In this document: one piece after another, positions 1-6,214 of the stretch
How the letters are laid out: each line of letters begins with the position of its first letter
Numbering within the stretch: the first letter of the stretch is position 1
Assembly: GCA_041674565.1 (NCBI GenBank)
Contig: JBAYVQ010000055.1
Coordinates: forward strand, 1-6,380
Origin: CALMFT01 sp041674565
Lineage (GTDB): Bacteria; Patescibacteriota; Gracilibacteria; Absconditabacterales; Absconditicoccaceae
Direction of reading: 5' to 3'
DNA: 6,380 nt
Program-made: the position numbers and the translations under genes
Notes under the pieces: model-generated
Told to the model about the DNA's origin: nothing
Databases searched by the model: none
The model's input: only the letters and a program-made list of their open reading frames with translations

Positions 1-368
1 AGTGTGTGTACTTCAAACTCTAAGCCAAGATTTCTCCCATATGCTTCGTATCACTCATATTCTCATGGTATGGTATATAGTGATGTGTGAGGGTAGTATG
101 CCATAATATATGCTAACACGTGAAATATAGCTTCACTTCATCCGTTACAATAGTAACTATTATCATAGCCATCGAGACCTGTAACCTGACTAGCGTGATA
201 TTGTTTATAATATTCGATAGTCTGAAGATGGAAATCATCCAGCCCAGGATTAATAGATTTGAGAAACACGTCGTGTGGGTAAGGTTCAAAAACTTGTTCC
301 ACAAGTTTACGAACCTCTGGGAAGTAGTAGCTGTAGACAGCCTTGAGTGGTGAGGGTTGTGTTGTCAT
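1..368 (-). CDS. PLP-dependent aminotransferase (fold type I), N-terminal part, runs off the window
   Basis: Reading the minus strand from ATG at 368-366 with TGA as glycine gives 122 codons that stay open to the window edge. Three in-frame TGA codons (plus-strand positions 138-140, 63-65, 51-53) would be stops in the standard code. Around residues 75-82 the protein reads NGGSEAIF, the glycine-rich GGSEA segment that in class I/II aminotransferases contacts the PLP phosphate; the second glycine is UGA-coded. About 25 residues later comes an aromatic stretch (GEYEGYEAYG) where these enzymes have their substrate and cofactor-facing tyrosines. The catalytic lysine lies beyond the window, so the substrate cannot be named. 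A TAG codon lies three codons upstream in frame, fixing the start, and there is no Shine-Dalgarno. Only about 75 residues precede GGSEA, somewhat short for the family. The gene is divergent from the 727-5719 cluster. Confidence 0.72.
209..225. repeat. 17-bp direct repeat, copy 1 (inside the aminotransferase gene)
   Basis: The sequence AATATTCGATAGTCTGA occurs here and again at 386-402, 177 nt away in the same orientation. This copy lies within the aminotransferase coding region and on the minus strand encodes QTIEY in the translated frame. Confidence 0.7.
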
Positions 369-385
369 GGTATGCTAATAATGTA

Positions 386-402
386 AATATTCGATAGTCT
401 GA
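386..402. repeat. 17-bp direct repeat, copy 2 (just upstream of the aminotransferase start)
   Basis: This is an exact second copy of the 17-mer at 209-225. It sits 18-34 nt upstream of the aminotransferase ATG on the minus strand and is in the same reading frame, also spelling QTIEY, but is cut off from the gene by TAG at 377-375. It may be a small duplication or a regulatory element that happens to be mirrored inside the gene. Confidence 0.65.
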
Positions 403-452
403 TGAATGATTGAGGATTCGTAACTCAGTCTGTCGGTTTTCCGTATCCTCGT

Positions 453-466
453 TGCTCACGTGAGCA
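453..466. promoter_or_regulatory. Perfect 14-bp palindrome, candidate operator
   Basis: TGCTCACGTGAGCA is a perfect inverted repeat without a loop, the form expected of a binding site for a dimeric regulator. It lies about 90 nt upstream of the aminotransferase start and 260 nt upstream of the gene at 727. A related sequence (TGCTCATGTG) occurs at 537-546. No regulator can be assigned from sequence alone, although a winged-helix Nudix regulator is encoded at 5060-5719. Confidence 0.35.
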
Positions 467-654
467 TCATATTCATTTCGACTAAGTGTAGAATAAACAA
501 TAACTTGAAGATTTCAAGAGATTTTTTATACTATTGATGCTCATGTGGCTAAAATAGTAATATATGCTGCTTTGTATGTTCGATCTGAGTAATTCGTACT
601 ATTGTTATCTTTTTTCAAGAATAGTTACCTTATCTTTTCAGAGTATATATTATA

Positions 655-685
655 TTGACAACTATAGTTATATATTTACTGATAA
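655..685 (+). promoter_or_regulatory. Tentative promoter for the 727-onward gene cluster
   Basis: A consensus -35 hexamer TTGACA (655-660) is followed after 19 nt by TGATAA (680-685), a weak -10 candidate, about 40 nt before the ATG at 727. The spacing is longer than the usual 17 nt and the surroundings are so AT-rich that other -10-like words exist, so only the TTGACA is notable. Confidence 0.25.
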
Positions 686-726
686 AAGTAATCTGAATAT
701 CATATTTATTTGATAGTGATTGTCTT

Positions 727-2031
727 ATGTCTCATCCCAATAAACACATTGATGAATTACAAACCAGATTAAATCAAGCAAGACTAGCGCAACAAAGAAA
801 TAGTTACGCCACGGGTTTCAGTTTTCCGAGATTTGTAGCGTCTCTTCGCGCTGCTCTCAAGGGCATCAGGAAGCAAGATAAACAAGATCCTCGTGAATTG
901 GTGTGCGATTTTGCTGACGCCATACCATGATTTAATGAGATGTTGAAGAAGATGAACTTGGCAAGTATTGGTCATCTTGGTTCTGATTTATTTGAGATAG
1001 CGTTACCAGGATGACACGCTGGCATCCCTTTATTGGATCCTGTACGTCAAGTTGTATCCGTGCACGGCAAAGTGCTTTTGGATAATTACAAGAGCATAGA
1101 TAGAGCATGTACACAAGACGATGATATGTATTTTTGTTTGAGGTGTACAAATGATGTTGATGTTGTAGAGCTGATCGAATATGACAAACAGACTGATTGC
1201 TTTCGTACACTTATTGCTGCTGATAAATGATATGATGATTTTCTAGTTCTACCTAAAGAGAATACTATCGTTGCATACAAAGGTGCAATCGAGCCCAACC
1301 GAGAATTTCGTTTGGATAATCTTGAGCCGATTGAAGAAGATGTGAAGGAGCAGGCGATTAATAAGGGACCCTCTCGCAAAAAAAAGTACGATAGAAAAAA
1401 ACGATATTATACCAATCTCTTTGGTATTGCATGAAAGCATAGATTGGAACAAAACAGTGATGGTAAATATGCTTTATTGGGCATAGACCCAGTATCCCAA
1501 GAGCATAGACGTATTACTGGTTGGCATTCAAAGATTTTAAATTCTATTCGTAGCGGTTCGCAGTATATTTACGCAATTGACGAGCATGAAGATGGCGCAC
1601 GCGATATCGTGATATATGGTCTCAATGGTGACTTGTTGTATAAGAAAAAATATGCATCAAGCTTGGAATCTGATGCATTGCATGCATTTAACCCATTGCC
1701 ATTGTGATTTCATACAGAACTTGACGATACCAACGAGCAAATGAAAATAGTACGCAATGGCACTGGGAATCGTATAGAATGATTAGAATTCAAACATATG
1801 AGCAAGTCATGATTGTGAACTATGCAATGTATTTGGATGCCACGTAAAGACGGGTATATCCAATTTGGTCTCTATTCGTTGGAGAAGCAATATCGAATCA
1901 TCCCCCCAGTGATGCTGTCTCAAATAACATTTGTATCAGGTGTTGCAATATTGAATAGCCCTGAGGGTATCAAGGCAGTATTGGCAAAAGATATATTAGA
2001 GTGTGAAAATAAGTGAATATCATATCAATAA
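727..2031 (+). CDS. Unrecognised 434-aa protein with nine in-frame UGA (Gly) codons
   Basis: From ATG at 727 the frame runs to TAA at 2029-2031 if TGA is glycine. The in-frame TGA codons are at 928, 1012, 1228, 1432, 1705, 1780, 1810, 1816 and 2014. By my count about 23 further glycines use GGN codons. There are also three CGA codons (1300, 1402, 1894), probably tryptophan here. I do not recognise a family. The N-terminus is polar and helical-looking with several Gln, Arg and Asn residues; a strongly basic stretch (KKKYDRKKRYY, about residues 218-228) separates two halves; the second half alternates short hydrophobic and charged segments as in beta-rich proteins. No signal peptide or membrane segment is visible, so it is probably cytosolic. 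No Shine-Dalgarno precedes it. It is 30 nt upstream of the isocitrate dehydrogenase gene, in the same frame, and is likely co-transcribed with it. Confidence 0.8.
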
Positions 2032-2061
2032 TATTATTTATGTCATATATTATATAATCTG

Positions 2062-3336
2062 ATGAAAAATTACATTACTATGTGACCAGATCAAAAGCTT
2101 ATTGTGCCAGATAATCCTATTATTGGAGTCCTGGAATGAGATGGTATCGGGAAAGAAATTGTGGGGGAGATGATGAGATTGGTTGACGCAGGAGTGAAAT
2201 CTGAATATGACGATAGCAAGAAAATCAATCGAGAGCAATTGTTAATAGGGGAGGACGCGTATGCGCAGACTTGATCGCATTTGCCTGAGAGCACTATCAC
2301 CGAATTAAAGCGCATGTTGGTCGGCATTAAGTGACCAACTAACACGCCGTTGGGATGATGACACGCTTCGGTAAATGTATGACTAAGAAAGGAGCTGGAT
2401 CTTGGTGTGTGCTGGCGTCCAGTAAAATATTTTCCTGGCGTGAAATCCCCTGTAGTGCATCCTGAAAATGTTGCGATAGATATTTTTAGAGAAAATGTGG
2501 AGTGATCGTATGTTGGAGTTGAGTTTGACCAAAGTGAGACTCAAGTTTTATTTGATCGACTTGCTGCTACGTACCCAGAAAAGTTGAGTAGGGTTGCTTT
2601 TCAAAAAAATGTAGTTGTTGGCTTGGACTTTGCTAGTGAGTACGCTTCCAAAAGAATCATGAGAGCTGGACTAGAGTTTGCGATAAAGAACAAAAAAAGA
2701 TCTGTGACTATTACTAGCAAACCAAACATCAAGAAAATTGTGGATGGTAATTTCCAGAAACGATGTTTGCAGGTATGCCATGAAGAGTTTCAGGATTATT
2801 GCTACAGCGCCGAAGAAGCAAAAATGATCTGGGAAGAATACGCCCGCATAAAAAAAGTAGAATGATGGCTCGAGGCAGAAAAGTTTAGAAAATCTAAATT
2901 TATTGATATTGGAAAAATAGAAGTACAGACCCTTATTACTGACAATTTTTTTCAACAAATATTGCTGAGACCAGAAGATTATGACGCAGTAGTCGCTCAA
3001 AATCTCAATGGAGATTATATTTCTGATGCCTTAGCTGCTCAGGTATGAGGCATCGGCATCGCTCCTGGATGAAATATCAATTATCAAACGGGACATGCTG
3101 TATTTGAAGCAACTCATGGTACGGCTCCACTTATATACGGGAAGTGGTTGGCAAATCCGACTTCGATTGATTTGTCGGCAGTGATGTTATTGAATTATAT
3201 CGAACGAACTAAGGCAGCTCAGGCTATTACCACATCTATCGAGAAAACATTAGCTAACGGGCAGAGGACAGGTGACTTATGATGAAGCTTGTGAACGAGA
3301 GAATATACTGATGCTTTGATAGCAAACCTACAATAA
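2062..3336 (+). CDS. icd: Isocitrate dehydrogenase, E. coli-like class, NAD-type cofactor pocket
   Basis: This 424-aa enzyme oxidatively decarboxylates isocitrate to 2-oxoglutarate with reduction of NAD(P). Length and sequence follow E. coli Icd throughout. Visible residues are EGDGIG (25-30), IKGP with GGG near 91-100, the isocitrate ligands S103, N105, R109, R119 and R143, catalytic Y150 and K220, metal ligands D294, D318 and D322 (in NLNGDYISDALAAQ), and HGTAP at 352-356. Fourteen in-frame TGA codons read as glycine; those at 2137, 2332, 2356, 2359 and 3046 fall on invariant glycines. Four CGA codons probably encode tryptophan. The NADP-recognising Lys344, Tyr345, Tyr391 and Arg395 of E. 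coli are replaced by Leu357, Ile358, Gly404 and Gly408, and the C-terminus has RTGDLGG as in NAD-dependent enzymes, so NAD is the likely cofactor (inference). The preceding gene's TAA lies in frame 33 nt upstream with no other start between, fixing the ATG. No Shine-Dalgarno is seen. Confidence 0.95.
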
Positions 3337-3361
3337 TTATTTTACCCAACATATCACAATC

Positions 3362-4282
3362 ATGATACTTCGTTATGCAAAAGATTTAAGCGCTCAAACT
3401 ATCATAGCGCACGGCTCAGAACTGGCAAGTGTTTGTGCCCTAGATAGAGATGAACAGGGCAAAAGAGTATATACTTGGCCTGAGGCCAAAACACAAGATA
3501 TTGCTACTATTTTGAATCCAGTGCTTGTGACAGATGACCAAATGCGACAACAGCTTCCTCCTACTACAAGGATCACTATCCAAAAATTATTTCAATCTCC
3601 CTTGCTGAGAACCGAATACGATGGTATGAGTTTTGACTTTGTACAAAATAACTATCCTGGTGTACGATGACCATCTATTGACACCTTATTGTTTACTAAG
3701 GTTTTGAGTAATTTGGATATGAGCAATGTTGTATTTGCTGCAGAACGATGATGCGGCTCTGGATTTATTTCCAAATACCTGATACGTAAAGCCGGGAATC
3801 TCAAGCAACTCTATGTCATGGATATCAACCCCCATGCAATCCAGTGTGCAAGAGATCAGATACAGTCACCCAAAGCTCGCTATCACTTGGGTAGCGCTAT
3901 AGATACTATGCAGGGTAAACAAGTAGATTTGCTGATGTGCAATCCGCCATATGTACCCCGTCCTGGTAGTAGTGACGATAATCCATATGAAGGTATTGGT
4001 TTGTTGTATGAACTCATTATGGAAGGCAAAAAATATCTCAACCCCTGAGGGAAAATTATCACCAACTACTCGAGCTTGTGAGATGATCCTGTCGCTGGAT
4101 GGCTGAAAGACTCTTGATGGAAGGTGAACATACTTGATGAGATGAGAGTGCCTTTGAAAATATGTAATATCCTGAAAAACGAAGAGTGGATGGCATATCT
4201 GATGAAAGAAAAATGACTACAAAAAGAAGACCGTAAAGATTATGAATACTGGCATACGATCAAGATCGTAGAGCTAAGCTAG
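3362..4282 (+). CDS. Class I SAM-dependent methyltransferase with NPPY motif (HemK/PrmC-like domain)
   Basis: The 306-aa product carries the Rossmann methyltransferase core in its C-terminal two thirds. Motif I is E-x-GCGSG at residues 128-134, with CGA as x and a UGA-coded first glycine; the acidic residue ending beta-2 is D154 (VMDINPHA); NPPY lies at 194-197; and LNPGG at 226-230 includes a UGA glycine. NPPY is typical of enzymes that methylate a planar amide or amine, such as PrmC/HemK on release-factor glutamine or N6-adenine and rRNA guanine methyltransferases. The N-terminal 100 residues do not look like the PrmC helical domain, so the substrate is open. In-frame TGA codons are at 3668, 3749, 4046, 4079, 4115 and 4214; the stop is TAG at 4280-4282. 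The gene starts 25 nt after icd, without a Shine-Dalgarno, and appears co-transcribed. Confidence 0.85.
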
Positions 4283-4318
4283 TTGTTTCTGATTATTCTT
4301 TATATTACTATATTACAC

Positions 4319-4969
4319 ATGAACAAAAAACGTTTCGAACACACTGGTGACCTTGCTCATTCTATGGGTGTCATAGATATGAATAAGGATGATGTGCGCA
4401 AATGGCTTGCTCAGCATATCTTAGAAAAAAAAGGTATTGGGAGATTGTCCTACAATAAGACGCATCTTGCGGATTACAACCGAGCAAGTTTTTACACCAT
4501 CCCTCCGTTTATCTTTACTATCGGGCATTTTCCAGATGAGAGTATGTCGGAGTTTTCGCTTTTGGTCGATTGTGGAAGTAGTGAGCATACCATGCGCTAT
4601 GTTCAAAAAATCCTTCAAGGTCATTTCAGTAAACGAGGTGACAAGGTGTCTTATGAATCGGGCAAAAACGAAGGAGTTGCATTTAATGCTATTGGGTCTG
4701 CGCGATCTCATATAACCAGGACTGGAAGCGATCTTCATAACGCCTTATATATGCATACTACTCATGTCGAAAAATATCATATTATCATGAATTTCAACAT
4801 GAGGCAACTAAGAAAAGACCAATATTTTGGTGTATTAACGGACTTTTTGTATGAGTACGTTTGTTTTACTAAGGAGTATGCAAATGAAATAAAGGCTCAT
4901 CATTTTCGCATGATGACTACTGGCACCAGTGCTGATTTGGGTTATTTGTTTGAGGGTCAAGAGAATTAG
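4319..4969 (+). CDS. Unrecognised 216-aa protein, no UGA codons
   Basis: I start this gene at ATG 4319 rather than at the in-frame TTG 4283, because the TTG directly abuts the upstream TAG and would add only a hydrophobic stub. It ends in TAG at 4967-4969. No family is recognised. The protein is soluble-looking, rich in His, Met, Tyr and Phe, with a proline-aromatic segment (YTIPPFIFTIGHFPDE, about residues 59-74) and a C-terminal half containing LRKDQYFGVLTDFLYEYV; no signal peptide or membrane helix is visible. Unlike its neighbours it has no in-frame TGA: all sixteen glycines, by my count, use GGN. It does use CGA three times (residues 55, 106, 129), where the amino acid, Trp or Arg, cannot be judged without homologues. 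It follows the methyltransferase gene by 36 nt and precedes the Nudix gene by 90 nt. Confidence 0.75.
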   Translation: MNKKRFEHTGDLAHSMGVIDMNKDDVRKWLAQHILEKKGIGRLSYNKTHLADYNRASFYTIPPFIFTIGHFPDESMSEFSLLVDCGSSEHTMRYVQKILQGHFSKRGDKVSYESGKNEGVAFNAIGSARSHITRTGSDLHNALYMHTTHVEKYHIIMNFNMRQLRKDQYFGVLTDFLYEYVCFTKEYANEIKAHHFRMMTTGTSADLGYLFEGQEN

Positions 4970-4988
4970 ATCTTGCGATAAAAACTCA

Positions 4989-5016
4989 TTGAGGAAGTGC
5001 TGAAAATAGTTATAAA
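4989..5016 (+). promoter_or_regulatory. Tentative promoter for the Nudix-family gene
   Basis: TTGAGG (4989-4994) and TATAAA (5011-5016) are separated by 16 nt, an acceptable -35/-10 pair, 43 nt before the ATG at 5060. It lies in the longest gap of the plus-strand cluster (90 nt). In such AT-rich DNA chance matches are common. Confidence 0.3.
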
Positions 5017-5059
5017 TTGCAAAAGACTATATTTCATCTACTTTTTGTATTGGGTACCC

Positions 5060-5719
5060 ATGTTCCAGCAGCATATTCTTGTTACCGTTGATAATGTAAT
5101 TTTTTCCATACTGAGGGATAAACTTTGCGTGCTGCTAACGCAAAGATCTATAGAGCCATTTGATGGATATTGGTGTTTGCCAGGTGGATTTGTTCTTGAA
5201 AATGAAACGCTCGAACAGGCTGCTTATAGAAAACTAGAGCATGAGACTGGCATCGATAACGTATACTTAGAACAACTGTATACGTTTGGTGCTGTAGATA
5301 GAGACCCTAGAGGCAGGGTGGTGACAGTAGCCTACATGGCAGTTACTGCCGAAAAATACGTTAAACCAATGGCTGGAGAATGAACTAAAGCTATCAAATT
5401 CTTCCCGATTGATAAACTACCAAAGATGGCTTTTGATCACAAAAATATCGTGGAATATTCGATAACCAGACTCAGATACAAGATGGAGTACACCAATATT
5501 GCGCAGTTCCTTCTGCCTACAAAATTTAAGTTTATAGACTTACAAAAGGCATACGAAATCATATTTGATAAACCATTCGACAAAAGAAATTTTAGGAAAA
5601 AAATCATGTCTTTGGGGCTTGTGAAAGAAACAGGGGAGACTGAAATGGGCGGTAATTACAGACCTCCCAAGTTATTTGAATTTGTAGACAAAGATCTCAA
5701 AATGCAAGATATCATATAA
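5060..5719 (+). CDS. Nudix-fold protein with C-terminal winged helix, NrtR-like transcriptional regulator
   Basis: The 219-aa protein starts at ATG 5060 (MFQQHILVTVDNVIF), where Nudix regulators of this type begin; an in-frame GTG at 4997 would add 21 residues of no family resemblance. Residues 1-140 form the Nudix domain with WCLPGGFV and a Nudix box at 43-65 (G-x5-E49-x7-R57-K-L-E-H-E62-x-G64-I). Two of the three metal-binding glutamates of MutT-type enzymes are replaced, by Lys58 and His61, so hydrolysis is doubtful. Residues about 150-205 match the winged-helix domain of NrtR/AraR-type regulators (DLQKAYEIIF, DKRNFRKKI, YRPPKLFEF). One TGA (5381, residue 108) reads as glycine, and the stop is TAA 5717-5719. 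The family typically binds ADP-ribose or sugar-related ligands and controls NAD or sugar metabolism; the target here is unknown. A hydrolase role is the alternative. Confidence 0.88.
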
Positions 5720-5789
5720 TCAGACTATATTGGGACGGGCTGTGCACATTAACGAAAGAACCCATATCATTGCTTTGTATCTATATCAT

Positions 5790-5818
5790 AAATCTAGTTG
5801 TCATGACTGGATTTTTTT
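5790..5818 (+). terminator. Rho-independent terminator after the Nudix-family gene
   Basis: The stem AAATCTAGT (5790-5798) pairs with ACTGGATTT (5806-5814) over 9 bp with one G-U pair and a 7-nt loop, and runs into seven consecutive T residues (5812-5818). It lies 70 nt past the TAA of the Nudix gene and closes the plus-strand cluster. Confidence 0.75.
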
Positions 5819-5820
5819 GT

Positions 5821-5848
5821 AACAAAAACTGACCTCGTATGAAGTCAG
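5821..5848 (-). terminator. Rho-independent terminator for the minus-strand GIY-YIG/tRNA segment
   Basis: On the minus strand CTGACTTC (5848-5841) pairs with GAGGTCAG (5836-5829) over 8 bp, with one G-U pair and a tetraloop ATAC, followed by TTTTTGTT (5828-5821). It lies about 17 nt after the TAG of the GIY-YIG remnant and faces the plus-strand terminator with only 2 nt between the two. Confidence 0.75.
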
Positions 5849-5865
5849 CTTATATACTTATATAT

Positions 5866-6110
5866 CTAGTCACTTATGAACTTTTCAATTATCGCTCTGC
5901 TTTTCATACGCTTCAAATATTGTTCGTTACGTAGTGCTTCGCTGTAACAGCTATAGTTACGAACGTGGATCACTTTCATTGGCAAATGTTTTTTGTAGAA
6001 TCTACTCATCATCTCTCATGTCTTGCGATTCTTTCTTCAATATTTCTAGTACTACCTATATAGTACTTTCAGTTTTAAAGCTCCAATATGTAAACATATC
6101 AGCTCATCAT
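5866..6110 (-). pseudogene. GIY-YIG endonuclease family gene, broken by a TAA and a -1 frameshift
   Basis: Reading the minus strand from ATG 6110-6108 with TGA as glycine gives MMSGYVYILEL, then TAA (6077-6075), then NGKYYIGSTRNIEERIARHE and GGVDSTKN. This is the GIY-YIG nuclease start (YVY ... YIGST, catalytic Arg region RNIEER). The rest of the domain continues in the -1 frame: KHLPMKVIHVRNYS, SEALRNEQYLKRMKSR with the catalytic glutamate, ending FISD and TAG at 5868-5866. The repaired product would be 81 aa, the usual size of the small UvrC-like/UPF0213 single-domain group, whose cellular role is poorly known. The frame change occurs at A AAA AAC (minus strand 5994-5988). A normal codon in place of the TAA (one base change from Lys, Gln or Glu) plus a one-base shift would restore the whole protein. 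All arginines in it use AGA or CGT. Degeneration is the simplest reading. Confidence 0.82.
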
Positions 6111-6134
6111 ACATTGCACTCATTTTGTTAAAAT

Positions 6135-6214
6135 TGCTCAAGAGGGGACTCGAACCCCCAAGCCGAAGCATACGCACCTCAAGCGTACATGTATACCAGT
6201 TCCATCACCTGAGC
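6135..6214 (-). tRNA. trnL-GAG: tRNA-Leu (anticodon GAG)
   Basis: The 80-nt minus-strand gene folds as a class II tRNA. The acceptor stem GCTCAGG/CTTGAGC (7 bp, one G-U) has discriminator A73. The D-arm has stem ATG/CAT with GG in its loop. The anticodon stem TACGC/GCGTA encloses the loop TTGAGGT, with U33 and anticodon GAG at 6180-6178, reading CUC and CUU as leucine. An 11-nt variable region (GCTTCGGC core) and the T-arm with TTCGAGT complete the cloverleaf. The 3' CCA is not encoded. A73 and the long variable arm agree with leucine identity. The adjacent upstream sequence contains a truncated copy of the same gene. Confidence 0.93.

Larger units (their letters stand above)
369..726. other. 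Divergent intergenic region, AT-rich, no supported gene
   Basis: This 358-nt stretch separates the minus-strand aminotransferase from the plus-strand gene at 727 and must hold promoters for both directions. Visible items are a perfect 14-bp palindrome (453-466), a degenerate version of its left part at 537-546, a short perfect hairpin CTTGAA-GAT-TTCAAG (504-518) followed by six T residues at 522-527, one copy of a 17-bp repeat (386-402), and a TTGACA hexamer at 655-660. A minus-strand reading frame (476-375) stays open for 33 codons in the UGA-Gly code, in the same frame as the aminotransferase, but I do not call it a gene. No tRNA, rRNA or longer coding potential is seen. Confidence 0.6.

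Noticed and set aside
113..353. Plus-strand and alternative minus-strand frames over 113-353
   Set aside because: They overlap the aminotransferase frame, which has a recognisable GGSEA motif, and show no family features of their own.
504..527. CTTGAA-GAT-TTCAAG hairpin followed by T residues as an intrinsic terminator
   Set aside because: The stem has only 6 weak pairs, a 3-nt gap separates it from the T run, and no plus-strand gene precedes it.
2053..2064. TATAAT at 2053-2058 as a -10 for a leaderless icd transcript
   Set aside because: It ends only 3 nt before the ATG, so transcription would start inside the coding region; the 30-nt gap fits co-transcription better.
727..4282. Interpretation as a string of pseudogenes or many short genes broken by TGA stops
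   Set aside because: The breaks are only TGA, fall on conserved glycines in icd and the methyltransferase, and the joined proteins have family length. Recoding explains all of them at once.
4283..4321. TTG at 4283 as start of the 216-aa gene
   Set aside because: It adds twelve hydrophobic residues directly abutting the previous TAG; the ATG at 4319 is the better start.
4997..5059. GTG at 4997 as start of the Nudix gene, with GAGGAA before it
   Set aside because: The GAGGAA touches the GTG with no spacing, and the added residues lie outside the Nudix fold; ATG 5060 matches the family's N-terminus.
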